From: Methylocapsa acidiphila B2
GTDB taxonomy: Bacteria > Pseudomonadota > Alphaproteobacteria > Rhizobiales > Beijerinckiaceae
Assembly (NCBI RefSeq): GCF_000427445.1
Contig: NZ_KE386496.1
Span: forward strand, 3,326,004 to 3,390,003
Length of the DNA: 64,000 nt
Direction: 5' to 3'
Shown: positions 26,555-35,163 of the stretch, piece after piece
Layout of the letters: the number at the start of each line of letters is the position of its first letter
How positions within the stretch are numbered: position 1 is the stretch's first letter
Program-made: the position numbers and the translations under genes
The notes under the pieces: generated by a model
Told to the model about the DNA's origin: nothing
Database searches by the model: none
What the model saw: only the letters and a program-made list of their open reading frames with translations

Positions 26555-27685
26555 TCAAGCTGGACGCTGCGCGGAAGGCGCTGCATGGGCGGCGAGGATC
26601 GCCTGATAAATGTCCATCGCCTTCGCCGCCAGCGTAGCGCTCGAGTAGGTTTCCTGCAGCGCCTTCGCGGCCTTCGCCGCCAGAGCGAGTCGCAGGGGTT
26701 CATTGGCGCCGAGTTCTAAAATGGCGTCGGCGAGCGCAGCGCCGTCGCGCGGCGGGACGATCAACCCGGCGCCTGTCGTCCGCACGAGCTCCGCGATCTC
26801 GCCGACGTCGGTTGCGATTACCGGTAGGCCGAAGGCCAGCGCCGCCATCAGCACGCCGCTTTGCGAGGCCTCGATATAGGGAAGCGCGACGACGTCGGCG
26901 TCCGTCAGGAGTTGGGCCAGTTCCTCATCGGGGATGAACCTATTGCGCAAGTCGAAATTCTCCGTCTCCGGAATGCGCAAGCTCTCATTTGTGAGATCGT
27001 CGCCGCGCCCGGCGACGACGATGCGCAGAGAAGGGAGGCGCGGCAGCGCCAATTGCGCGGCTTCGAGGAGATATTTCAGCCCCTTATACTCGTAGATCCG
27101 GCCGAAAAAGAGAATGCGGAAAGATCCGTCCTTCGTCTTGGTCATTTTGCGCTGCGCCGCGAGCCGCGCGTAATAATTCAGGGGCGGATGCGGGAACACG
27201 AACAAGCGGTCGCGCCGTACGGGCAGCTTGTCGAGAGCCGCCGCGCGCAATGTCTCGCCATGCACGATGACGGCGTCGGCCTGACGGATGAACCTGTCGA
27301 TGAACAGGCGCGGCACGCGGCGCGATTCGCTGTCGCCTGGGTGATAATCGATGTCGTGGACCGTGGTTGCGACCGGGACGCCGAGAACGCCGCGCAGCAG
27401 CGGCGGCAACAGGTTCAGCCAGATGTTGTTCTCGCCGAGAAAATGGACGATGTCCGGGCGCCAGGCCCTGATGCGGGCGAGCAGCTTGTAGATGAGGATG
27501 ATATTGCCCGGCGATCTATGGCGCGGCCAATGAAAGGGCGCGATCTCGACGCGAGGGTCGACGAAGGATCGGCCGGCGACGCTTTTTTCGGGCGCGCAAA
27601 GCAAGACCTCGCAAGACTCTGTCAGCATTTCGGCATATTCGACGCAATAGTCGAATGAAGCAGTGGCGATCAGGGCGACCCGCAT
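26555..27685 (-). CDS. Group 4 glycosyltransferase
   Basis: A 376-residue GT-B fold glycosyltransferase. The N-terminal domain has VATTVHDIDYHPGD (about 106-119), then the linker RILFFGRIYEYKGLKYLLEA (about 205), and the donor-binding domain has DADVVALPYIEASQSGVLMA, AFGLPVIATDVGEIAE and GLIVPPRDGAALADAI. The first glutamate of the EX7E motif is present (IEASQS), but the second position is occupied by Met (GVLMAA), as in some GT4 members. ATG 27685 (MRVALIATASFDYC) is preferred over an upstream ATG because it begins the Rossmann strand. It probably builds an exopolysaccharide or glycolipid; no other polysaccharide genes are adjacent. Confidence 0.85.
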   Translation of the reverse strand: MRVALIATASFDYCVEYAEMLTESCEVLLCAPEKSVAGRSFVDPRVEIAPFHWPRHRSPGNIILIYKLLARIRAWRPDIVHFLGENNIWLNLLPPLLRGVLGVPVATTVHDIDYHPGDSESRRVPRLFIDRFIRQADAVIVHGETLRAAALDKLPVRRDRLFVFPHPPLNYYARLAAQRKMTKTKDGSFRILFFGRIYEYKGLKYLLEAAQLALPRLPSLRIVVAGRGDDLTNESLRIPETENFDLRNRFIPDEELAQLLTDADVVALPYIEASQSGVLMAALAFGLPVIATDVGEIAELVRTTGAGLIVPPRDGAALADAILELGANEPLRLALAAKAAKALQETYSSATLAAKAMDIYQAILAAHAAPSAQRPA

Positions 27686-27943
27686 GTCGTTTCTCTCCGC
27701 CGCCGGCCGCGCGCCTGCGAGCCAGCTATAGCGCCAGAGCCAAGCGTTTCTAGCCGAATGGAACCATTTGGCCGACAAGAAGTGCTTTTACATCAAAATC
27801 TGAAGCGTCTTATTGTCAATCGCATCGATTTCGTCTGATTGGCATGTTCGATTGCGGCTTGGCGACTCCGGCGCGCAGATTTTTCAAGCCTGCATTGCGA
27901 CAAGGCAGCCGCGACAAGAGCGGCGCGATAGGTTTCGCGAAAC

Positions 27944-28456
27944 TCAACGGTCCGCTGGGTTGGCCCGCTCCAGGCGCGCGACCACGCCTCCATAGACGCC
28001 GTCGACGCGGCGGCCGTCGCTCGAAATAGGAGCGGCGAGAAATTCGATCCATTGGCGCCGGCCCGGCTTGACGCGGAACTCGAATGCCGCGGCCAAGGGT
28101 TCGGCCGTCTCGGCGACGGCCTCAAGCAGGCGCCTGAGGCGCGCGGCGAGGCGAGGCGCCAGCAATTTCGAAAGTCTTTTGTCTGGCGCCGTCATGCCGA
28201 GTATAAATGCGGCTTCCGGTCCGGCGCCGGTTGCTTCCCATTCGCGCGCGTCGCCGACGCGACGGAACATGAAGACATGAGGCGCGATCATGTCGGGGTT
28301 CGCAGCGAGCTCTTCCGCCTGCGGCATGACCCGTCCGTCGCGCTTGTCCCGCCAGAACTGAAGCGCGAGCTGCAGGACGGGATCGCTGGCGTCGGCGGAG
28401 TCGAGCCGGCTGAACAGGCGCGCCAAATGCGGCGGCGGTGGAGCGAGCATGGTCAT
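27944..28456 (-). CDS. PAS-domain protein
   Basis: From ATG 28456 there are 170 residues. The central part (VLQLALQFWRDKRDGRVMPQ; MIAPHVFMFRRVGDAREWEA; GPEAAFILGMTAPDKRL; FEFRVKPGRRQWIEFLAAPI) has the W-x3-R-x-GR-x-MP and later strands of the PAS_5-type sensor domains common in alphaproteobacteria. It has no kinase, cyclase or DNA-binding part, so it is a standalone sensor or partner protein. An upstream ATG at 28744 would add 96 Arg/Pro-rich residues with poor coding character and is rejected. Expression is divergent from the next gene. Confidence 0.7.
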   Translation of the reverse strand: MTMLAPPPPHLARLFSRLDSADASDPVLQLALQFWRDKRDGRVMPQAEELAANPDMIAPHVFMFRRVGDAREWEATGAGPEAAFILGMTAPDKRLSKLLAPRLAARLRRLLEAVAETAEPLAAAFEFRVKPGRRQWIEFLAAPISSDGRRVDGVYGGVVARLERANPADR

Positions 28457-28632
28457 GTCGCGTCTCCAATTGTGCGGACGCCGGCGTCCATTTCGAAAGA
28501 GGCGATCGTCACAATGAGGGCGTTGAAAATCTCTCACCTTGATTTGCCTCAAGGCGTCTCGCGACTTCCGGGGGAAAGGAAGGCGCGCCTCCGCCCAAAC
28601 GTTTGCGTCTTCGCTTGGGGATTCGATCGAGC

Positions 28633-29667
28633 GTGACGGCGCCGCCGGAGACCACTCTGGAGGAGAAGGTCGCATTCCTCGCGAGCCCGGCGTCCTATCG
28701 CCCGCAGCCGCCGGAGGTTGCAACGAAGGAGACGCATATGTCATGGGTCTTCCTGGCCGGCGATCGCGCCTATAAGCTCAAAAAGCCTGTCCGCGCGTCT
28801 TTCCTCGACTTCACCACCCTCGACGCGCGCGAAAAGGATTGCCGCGAGGAACTGCGGCTCAACCGCCGGTTCGCTGAAGACGTCTATCTCGGCGTTGCGC
28901 CATTGACGCGAAGCGCCGCAGGCCGACTCTCGATCGATGGGGAGGGGCTGCCGATCGACTGGCTGGTGGTCATGCGTCGTCTTCCGCGCGATCGCATGCT
29001 CGACAGCGCGATCGAAGCCGGCGTTGTCGGCCGGATCGAGGCCACGTCGGTCGCCGAGCGGCTCGCCGAATTCTACAAGCGCGCTGAGCCCGCCGATATC
29101 GCGCCGGACGCCTATGTCGCGAATTTTCTCGAAGAGCATGCGCAAAACAAGGCGGTTCTGACTGCGCCGCAATTCGACCTCGACGGCGCTCGCGTCGCCG
29201 AGATCCTGCGGTTTGTCGAGCATATGTTGCGAGACGGCAACGAGCTTTTGAAAGCCCGCGTCGAAAGCCGCAGGATCGTCGAGGGGCATGGCGATCTGAG
29301 GCCTGAGCATGTCTGCCTCGGCGACCCTCCTATGTTGATTGATTGCCTCGAGTTCAATCGGCGAATGAGGCTTGTCGATCCGGTCGACGAGCTGACCTAT
29401 CTGGGACTCGAATGTAGCCTGCTCGGCGCGGATTGGATCGCGCCTCTCCTCCTCGACGTCTATCGCGAGCGGTCGGGCGACGCGCCGTCGCCTGAGATCA
29501 TCGCTTTCTATCGAGCCTATCGCGCTTGCCTGCGCGCGCGGCTGTCGCTCATCCATATTCTGGAGCATGACCGGCGCAAGCCGGAAAAATGGTTGCCGCT
29601 GGCGCGGCGCTATCTCGAGCGCGCGGCGCCTGAGCGAGTCACGCCAGACCTTGCAGCACGGAGTTGA
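28633..29667 (+). CDS. Aminoglycoside phosphotransferase-like kinase-fold protein
   Basis: A 344-residue protein in the APH/ChoK kinase fold. The N-lobe has HMSWVFLAGDRAYKLKKPVR with the ATP-site lysine, the catalytic loop is IVEGHGDLRPEHVCL (about residues 215-230) and the metal-binding acid follows in LIDCLEFNRRMR. In many bacteria this domain is fused to a C-terminal P-loop kinase of about 180 residues; here that half is absent. A GTG at 28633 is chosen because the upstream TTG lies in low-quality sequence. The 3' end overlaps the convergent PRPP-synthetase-like gene by 29 bp. The substrate is unknown. Confidence 0.78.
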   Translation: MTAPPETTLEEKVAFLASPASYRPQPPEVATKETHMSWVFLAGDRAYKLKKPVRASFLDFTTLDAREKDCREELRLNRRFAEDVYLGVAPLTRSAAGRLSIDGEGLPIDWLVVMRRLPRDRMLDSAIEAGVVGRIEATSVAERLAEFYKRAEPADIAPDAYVANFLEEHAQNKAVLTAPQFDLDGARVAEILRFVEHMLRDGNELLKARVESRRIVEGHGDLRPEHVCLGDPPMLIDCLEFNRRMRLVDPVDELTYLGLECSLLGADWIAPLLLDVYRERSGDAPSPEIIAFYRAYRACLRARLSLIHILEHDRRKPEKWLPLARRYLERAAPERVTPDLAARS

Positions 29668-30616
29668 TCGAATTGCCTTCGTGGAGCGCCAGTATGGCTT
29701 CGGCGAAAAGCGGCGCGGCGCTGATGATCTCGACGTGGGAATCGACCACCCCTTTTTCGAGCCGGAACGGCGGCACAGTGTCGGTGATGAAGATCTTGGC
29801 GAGATGCGGATCTTGCAATGCGGTCGCGGCCTCGCCGGTGAAGAGCCCGTGGGCGGCGAAAGCATAGATCGCCGCAGCGCCCGCGTCGTGAAGGGCTTGC
29901 GCCGCGCGCGCCATAGTGGCGCCGCTGGCTATCAGATCGTCGACGACGAGCGCCGCAGCGCCGGCCACATCTCCGACGAGGAGATTGCCGGTGATGACGC
30001 CGGCGCTGCGGCGCTTTTCCATGAAAGCCCCGCCGACCGGCCTGCCGAGCAGGCGCTCCAGCGTTTCGCGAAAGAGCTGCGCCCGCTTCACGCCGCCCGG
30101 GTCCGGCGAGGCCACGACGACGGGCGCGCCGCCGACGAGCGCAAAGGCGCGTTCGGCGAACAGCCGTTGCGTGTCGAGATGGATCGTCTCGCAGCGAAAG
30201 GCGTTCTGGAACGCGACGACATTATGGGCGTCGAGCGTGATGATGCGGTCGGCGTCGACGGCTTCGAGGATTTGCGCGACATATCGGGTGGTCACCGGAT
30301 CGCGCGGCTTTGTCTGCCGATCCTTGCGGCTATAGGCGAGATAGGGAATGACCGCCGTGACTCGCGCCGCGCCATTCTCTTTCATGGTCGCAAGAAAGAA
30401 TAGAAGCCGGCAGAGCTTGTCATTGGGCGATTGGTCGGGGCCGCCATGCAGGCTTTGGACAATGTAGACATCCTCCCCGCGCACGCTGACGAGCGGCCGC
30501 GCCTTGTGCTCCCCGTCCTCGAACTCGCGCTCTTCATGCGCGCTCAGCTTGACCCGGAGCGCTGCGGCGATCTTTTCGCCGAAGGTCTTTGTGGCGTTGA
30601 GGGCGAAGAGCTGCAT
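29639..30616 (-). CDS. Ribose-phosphate pyrophosphokinase-like protein
   Basis: A 325-residue PRPP synthetase homologue, which would make 5-phosphoribosyl diphosphate from ribose 5-phosphate and ATP. It shows two phosphoribosyltransferase-fold halves: EEREFEDGEHKARPLVSVRG (about 30), YLAYSRKDRQTKPRDPVTTR (about 94), the histidine in TLDAHN (about 129), SPDPGGVKRAQLF (about 170) and the PRPP loop ALVVDDLIASGATMARAA (about 223). Several motifs differ from housekeeping Prs (SRKDRQT for the usual ARQDRK; ASGAT for DTGGT), so this is probably a second, divergent copy. ATG 30616 is preferred, with GTG 30619 possible. It lies in a stress-type gene group and converges on the kinase-like gene. Confidence 0.85.
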   Translation of the reverse strand: MQLFALNATKTFGEKIAAALRVKLSAHEEREFEDGEHKARPLVSVRGEDVYIVQSLHGGPDQSPNDKLCRLLFFLATMKENGAARVTAVIPYLAYSRKDRQTKPRDPVTTRYVAQILEAVDADRIITLDAHNVVAFQNAFRCETIHLDTQRLFAERAFALVGGAPVVVASPDPGGVKRAQLFRETLERLLGRPVGGAFMEKRRSAGVITGNLLVGDVAGAAALVVDDLIASGATMARAAQALHDAGAAAIYAFAAHGLFTGEAATALQDPHLAKIFITDTVPPFRLEKGVVDSHVEIISAAPLFAEAILALHEGNSINSVLQGLA

Positions 30617-30765
30617 CACTGATACCTATTTCGGCCCCGACAAGGCTCGATTGATTTCGATCAAGTCGACGCGCGCGACGCTCTTGCCCGAGTCTTTCCG
30701 GCGGCTTGATCTGTCGCAAGGATTTTTCAAGGCCCATCGTCCAATATGGCTCGGCGCCAGCGAAC

Positions 30766-31037
30766 ATGGACGCGGCGATGCGATCTTTGCAAGAGCTAGA
30801 CGACGTCGTGCGCGATACGACGAATTGTGTGGATGATCTTGCCCTTTGGCTTGGTTGGCGGAATCGCAATAGGACCTATGCAGATTTGATCGCCGCCTTG
30901 CATGCGCTGCGCGATTGGCCGCCGCGCGAAGAGTCGGTCTATGTAGGCGGATGTTTGCCGCCTTTGCTGAGCGGCCCGAGCTCGAAGATGCAATGGCCTT
31001 TACGCCGAAGGGCTTTCACAGGTTTTGGCCGAGCTGA
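30766..31037 (+). pseudogene. DUF2267 protein remnant
   Basis: From ATG 30766 the frame gives LQELDDVVRDTTNCVDDLAL, WLGWRNRNRTYADLIAALHA and LRDWPPREESVYVGGCLPPL, the first repeat of DUF2267 proteins. The rest of the family sequence is missing; a different frame then supplies the family's C-terminal style (LEDAMAFTPKGFHRFWPS, stop at 31035). An internal deletion with frame change is the simplest reading. The intact protein is about 140 residues; here under 90 codons remain. Confidence 0.55.
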
Positions 31038-31097
31038 AACGAAGGGCGGGAGAGCCATCGACATGAGCACTGCGGATAATTGCGCGGGGAGGGTCGT

Positions 31098-31295
31098 ATG
31101 AGCCAGCAATTCACCCTTGTGATTGGACCGAAGTCGAGGAGCAAGCATTTGTCCTATAACGAAAGCGTCGACGAGGACGCGAAGTTGATCGAGTCCGAGC
31201 CGGTCGAGATCGAGGCGGAAGTTCCGGCCGAGGAGAACGAGCCAATCGAGGGCGGCCAGGAGGAGGATCCGGCGACCCCGGCCTTCGAGGAATAA
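31098..31295 (+). CDS. Small acidic hypothetical protein
   Basis: A 65-residue protein with a basic/hydrophobic head (MSQQFTLVIGPKSRSKHLSY) and a strongly acidic tail (mostly Glu, Pro, Val). GGGGAGGG upstream (31086-31092) is a good ribosome-binding site. I do not recognise it. It sits between the DUF2267 remnant and the convergent phosphoribosyltransferase gene. Low complexity makes the call moderate. Confidence 0.45.
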   Translation: MSQQFTLVIGPKSRSKHLSYNESVDEDAKLIESEPVEIEAEVPAEENEPIEGGQEEDPATPAFEE

Positions 31296-31305
31296 TGCGT
31301 TCCCT

Positions 31306-32004
31306 TCACATCGGCTCCGACGGATGTGGCCCATTCATCGGCTCGCCGTCTGCTTCGTCAGAGCCGGCCGGGAAGCGCGCCAGAATGTCGATGACTTCCT
31401 GATCCGTCGTCTGGCGGAAATCGTCATAGAAATAGCCGATCGCGCCGAAGATCTCGTGATCCTCGAGGCAGACGACCACATCGGCTTCGTCGCGCAGCGT
31501 GGGCAGTGCTTCCGTCGGCGCGACGGGCACAGCGAGCACCAGCTTGCGCGGTCGCCGCGCGCGAATGGCCTGAAGCGCGGCGCGGGTCGTCGCGCCGGTC
31601 GCTACTCCATCGTCGATGATGATGACAAGCCGTCCCTCGATTTCGGCTCTCTCGCGCGCGCCGATATAGCGCTGGCGGCGCCGTTCGATCTCGGCGAGTT
31701 CCTCTGCGCAGACCGCTTCAAACTCCGCCTCGCCGACTCCGGCGATGCGGATCACGTCCTCGTTCCGGACAATGATCGGCGCGCGGCCGTCTACGATGGC
31801 GCCCATGGCCAATTCGGGTTGCGAAGGCGCGCCGATCTTGCGCACGAGGATAAGGTCGAGCGGGGCGTGAAGCGCGGCGGCGACCTCAGCGGCGACCGGC
31901 GCGCCGCCGCGCGGCAAAGCGAGGATAATGGGGCGCTGATCCTTGAATTTCGCGAGCCGCGCAGCCAATCGCCGCCCCGCGTCCGATCGATCCCTGAAAC
32001 TCAT
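31306..32004 (-). CDS. Phosphoribosyltransferase-family protein
   Basis: A 232-residue type I PRTase-fold protein. The PRPP-binding loop is LVIIIDDGVATGATTRAALQ (about residues 117-136), and the N-terminal region (PIILALPRGGAPVAAEVAAA, LILVRKIGAPSQPELAMGAI) is typical of the subgroup found beside dienelactone-hydrolase-like proteins. The base substrate is unknown; members are often annotated only as phosphoribosyltransferases. ATG 32004 (MSFRDRSDAGRRLAARL) is favoured by similarity over an upstream ATG that overlaps the hydrolase gene. The two genes are cotranscribed and are fused in some species. Confidence 0.85.
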   Translation of the reverse strand: MSFRDRSDAGRRLAARLAKFKDQRPIILALPRGGAPVAAEVAAALHAPLDLILVRKIGAPSQPELAMGAIVDGRAPIIVRNEDVIRIAGVGEAEFEAVCAEELAEIERRRQRYIGARERAEIEGRLVIIIDDGVATGATTRAALQAIRARRPRKLVLAVPVAPTEALPTLRDEADVVVCLEDHEIFGAIGYFYDDFRQTTDQEVIDILARFPAGSDEADGEPMNGPHPSEPM

Positions 32005-32033
32005 CTGCGCCTCGCTCGCTCCAACCCGATGAA

Positions 32034-32687
32034 TCAAGGCGACGGCGTCGCGATGAGGTGGCGCTGGAACCATTCCGCGGCGTGATCGATCACGGATTCG
32101 AGCGCGCCGGGCTCGGGAAAGAGATGGGTCGCGCCGGGCACGATTTCCAACGCTTTTGGTCCCTTGAGCCGAGCAAAGGCCTGTGCGTTGAGCTCGATGA
32201 CGACGTCGTCGGCGCCGCCCACGATCAGAAGCGTCGGCGTGCGGATATGATCGAGCGCGGCGCCGGCGAGATCGGGACGTCCGCCGCGCGAGACGATCGC
32301 GCCCACTCGATCGCCGAGCCGCGCTGCGGCGACAAGCGCGGCCGCCGCGCCCGTGCTGGCTCCAAAGAGCCCGATGCGCAACATTCGGGTGATCGGCTCG
32401 CGGGCGACCCAGTCGACGGCGGAAGCGACGCGTTCGGCCAGAAGCGGAATATCGAACACATTCGCCCGATCGGCCTCTTCCGCCTCGGTGAGGAGATCAA
32501 ACAAGAGCGTCGCGATCCCTCGATCGTTCAGCGCCTCGGCGACCGCCCTATTGCGTCGGCTGAGCCTACTCGAGCCGCTGCCATGCGCGAAGACGACAAG
32601 CGCCTTGGCGTCTAAGGGAACGCGCAAGTCGCCGATGAGCTCGACCGGCGGAATGACGATTTTTTGAGCTTCGACCGCCCGATGCAT
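32034..32687 (-). CDS. Alpha/beta hydrolase (dienelactone-hydrolase-like)
   Basis: A 217-residue alpha/beta hydrolase. It has the oxyanion region ALVVFAHGSGSSRLSRRNRA (about 28-47), the nucleophile elbow GLFGASTGAAAALVAAAR (Ser about 110), an acidic residue in LLIVGGADDVVIELN and the histidine in GATHLFPEPGAL. It is the partner of the phosphoribosyltransferase gene 29 bp downstream. It is cytoplasmic (no signal). The substrate is not predictable. Confidence 0.85.
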   Translation of the reverse strand: MHRAVEAQKIVIPPVELIGDLRVPLDAKALVVFAHGSGSSRLSRRNRAVAEALNDRGIATLLFDLLTEAEEADRANVFDIPLLAERVASAVDWVAREPITRMLRIGLFGASTGAAAALVAAARLGDRVGAIVSRGGRPDLAGAALDHIRTPTLLIVGGADDVVIELNAQAFARLKGPKALEIVPGATHLFPEPGALESVIDHAAEWFQRHLIATPSP

Positions 32688-32772
32688 CGTCGCTCCTGTT
32701 TGGGGCGGTGGGGAGAGGAACGGACTCGGAACTCGCGTTATCTGTCCGCATCTCGATCCAAAATCATCATGG

Positions 32773-33210
32773 CTAGCGATAGACCAGAACCGGGACGGTG
32801 CTGTGGGTGAGCACCTTCACGGTCTCGCTGCCGAGAACGACGGCGGAGAGGCCGCGCCGGCCGTGCGACGCCATGACGATGAGGTCGCAATGTTGGTTGG
32901 TCGCGGCGTCGATGATCGCCTGATAGGGATGATCGTTCTCGACATACATGACGTCGCAACTGACGTCTTGCGCCAAGGCCTCGGCCTTGACCTGGTCGAG
33001 GCATTTGGTCGCGAAGCTCACCAAATGCTTCCTGTAGTCGTCCATCGTTTCCGAAACGATCTCGGGCTCGAGCGCGAAGAGCTGGCCCGGCGTGATGACC
33101 GTCAGGCTCGTGACCTTGGCCTTGGTCGCCTTGGCCAGGGCGACGCCATGTTGTATGGCTGATTTGGAGAGTTCGGAGCCATCGGTAGGGATGAGAATAT
33201 GCTTGTACAT
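32773..33210 (-). CDS. Universal stress protein (UspA family)
   Basis: A 145-residue single-domain Usp. It begins MYKHILIPTDGSELSKSAIQ and ends with the ATP-binding pattern MASHGRRGLSAVVLGSETVK (G-x2-G-x9-GS), followed by LTHSTVPVLVYR. ATP-binding Usp proteins help survival under starvation or low oxygen. It lies in the same group as the phosphoribosyltransferase, hydrolase and PRPP-synthetase-like genes. Downstream gap to the hydrolase is 85 bp. Confidence 0.93.
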   Translation of the reverse strand: MYKHILIPTDGSELSKSAIQHGVALAKATKAKVTSLTVITPGQLFALEPEIVSETMDDYRKHLVSFATKCLDQVKAEALAQDVSCDVMYVENDHPYQAIIDAATNQHCDLIVMASHGRRGLSAVVLGSETVKVLTHSTVPVLVYR

Positions 33211-33415
33211 GCGGCCGCTTCTCCGGTGGATTTGCTCTCCGCCCTCACATACGCCCTTGCCTCGATGCGGCTTTGATTTCCCTCAAATCAAGATCGCGTC
33301 CAACGCGTCTGATCTAGCTCAAGGATCGCCGCTCCGAGCCGTGACAGGCTTCGGCCGATCGGCGAGATGCAGGACTAAATGTCCAACATCGTCCGCAGAC
33401 GAGAGAGTGAGGGCG

Positions 33416-35131
33416 ATGCCGGTTCATAACGCCGAGATCGCCGCGATGTTGGACCAGGCGGCGGAACTTCTCGAGATCGGGGGCGCCGATCCGGTTCAGA
33501 GCCGCGCCTATCGTCGCGCCGCGCGAGCCGTCGAAGGCTTGCCGACGAGCGCCGAGACCATGCTGAAAGCCGGGGTGGATCTTTCGCAGCTGCCCGGAAT
33601 CGGGAAGCGCCTCGCCGGCGAGATCGCTGCGATCGTGGCGACGGGAAAATTCGATCTTTTGGAGCGGCTCAAAAACGCCGCTTCCGCGGAGTTGGCCGCG
33701 ATCGCAGCGATTCGGGGGCTCGGGCCGAAGCGCGCGAAACTCATCCATGAGAAGCTCGGCGTCGGCTCGATCGAAGATCTGCGCCGCGTCGTCAGTTCCG
33801 GACGCTTGCGCAAGCTGCGCGGCTTCGGGCCCAAGCTCGAGCAGGCGATCCTCGGCGCGCTCGACAAGCCAGTTGTGGAGAAGCGTTTCAAGCTCCGTGA
33901 CGCGGAGGCCGAGGCGATGGCGCTCATCGACTGGCTTCGGAGCGATTTGGAGCAAGGCCGCGCTCTCGTGGCGGGCAGCTTTCGCCGCCGCCGCGAGAGC
34001 GTGGGAGATTTGGACATCCTCATGACTTCCGCTCAAGCCTCGCGCGTCGGGAACAGGCTCGCGGCTTATGAAAACGTCGCGCATGTTTCAACCCGCGGCG
34101 CGAAGCGGGCGACGGTCGTTCTACGCTCGGGACTACGGGTCGATCTTCGCGTCACAGCCGAGGAGAGCTACGGCGCGGCCTTGCTCTATCTGACGGGTTC
34201 CAAGGCGCATAATGTCGCCCTGCGCAACCGCGCGCTGGAGCGTGGATTGAAGCTCAACGAGCATGGGCTCTTCCACGGCGAGCGGCGCATCGCCGGCGCG
34301 ACCGAGGAGGAGATCTACGCCAGCCTCGGGCTCGCCTTCACGCCGCCCGAGCTGCGCGAGGATCGCGGCGAAATCGCGCTCGCCGGGATGAACATGTTGC
34401 CCCATCTCGTGTCCCTCTCGGACATTAGGGGCGACCTTCATATCCGCTCGAACTGGGGCGACGGCGACGCGCCCATCGCCGACATGGTCGCCGCGGCGGC
34501 GGCGCGCGGCTATTCCTATGTTTGCCTGACCGACCACAGCCGGCGTCGCGGGTTTGGACATGGATCGGCCGCAGAAAGACTCCTCCGCCGGATCGACGAG
34601 ATCGATCGGATCAATGCGCAGTCGAGCAGGATCGCCGCGCTCAAAGGCGTCGAGGTCGATATTCTCGCCGACGGCCGACTCGACCTTCCCGACAAGATCC
34701 TGTCGCGGCTCGATCTCGTCATCGCCGCGGTCCGCTCCAAATTCGATCTTTCGCGCGAACGGCAGACCGAGCGGATCATTCGCGCGATGGATAATCGACA
34801 TGTCTCAATTCTCGCTCATCCGACCAGCCGGCTGATCGGCGCGCGCGCGCCCTGCGAGGTGGATATGGAGCGCGTGATCTTGGCGGCGCATGAGCGCGGC
34901 TGCCATCTGGAGCTGTGCGCGCGGTTGGATCGGCCGGACCTCGGCGATCTCCACGCGCAGGCGGCGAAGGCGATGGGCGTCAAGGTCGCGATCTCGACCG
35001 ACGCCCGTTCCACGGCCGAATTGGATGATATGCGCTACGGCGTCGATCAGGCGCGGCGCGGCTGGCTCGAGCCTAGCGATGTGATCAATACGCGGCCGCT
35101 GCCAGAAGTGAAGAAGCTGCTCGCGCGGTAG
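33416..35131 (+). CDS. polX: PolX-type DNA polymerase with degenerate PHP domain
   Basis: A 571-residue family X polymerase fused to a PHP domain. HhH segments (LSQLPGIGKRLAGEIAAI; IRGLGPKRAKLIHEKLGV; LRGFGPKLEQAILGALDK) cover residues 55-155. The palm shows GSFRRRRESVGDLDILMTS (about 185-203, both metal aspartates) and VDLRVTAEESYGAALLYLTG with the third. The PHP domain (about 335-571) keeps GVEVDILADG and ILAHPTSR but has DLHIRS where DLHxH is normal (Arg344) and STDARS where STDAHS is normal (Arg531). The 3'-5' exonuclease is therefore probably weak or lost, while gap-filling synthesis for base-excision repair may remain. ATG 33416 follows GAGAGAGTGAGGG; the longer upstream frame overlaps the divergent Usp gene. 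Confidence 0.9.
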   Translation: MPVHNAEIAAMLDQAAELLEIGGADPVQSRAYRRAARAVEGLPTSAETMLKAGVDLSQLPGIGKRLAGEIAAIVATGKFDLLERLKNAASAELAAIAAIRGLGPKRAKLIHEKLGVGSIEDLRRVVSSGRLRKLRGFGPKLEQAILGALDKPVVEKRFKLRDAEAEAMALIDWLRSDLEQGRALVAGSFRRRRESVGDLDILMTSAQASRVGNRLAAYENVAHVSTRGAKRATVVLRSGLRVDLRVTAEESYGAALLYLTGSKAHNVALRNRALERGLKLNEHGLFHGERRIAGATEEEIYASLGLAFTPPELREDRGEIALAGMNMLPHLVSLSDIRGDLHIRSNWGDGDAPIADMVAAAAARGYSYVCLTDHSRRRGFGHGSAAERLLRRIDEIDRINAQSSRIAALKGVEVDILADGRLDLPDKILSRLDLVIAAVRSKFDLSRERQTERIIRAMDNRHVSILAHPTSRLIGARAPCEVDMERVILAAHERGCHLELCARLDRPDLGDLHAQAAKAMGVKVAISTDARSTAELDDMRYGVDQARRGWLEPSDVINTRPLPEVKKLLAR

Positions 35132-35163
35132 CGGGCATTCGACGGATTTGTAGCGATGGGGGG

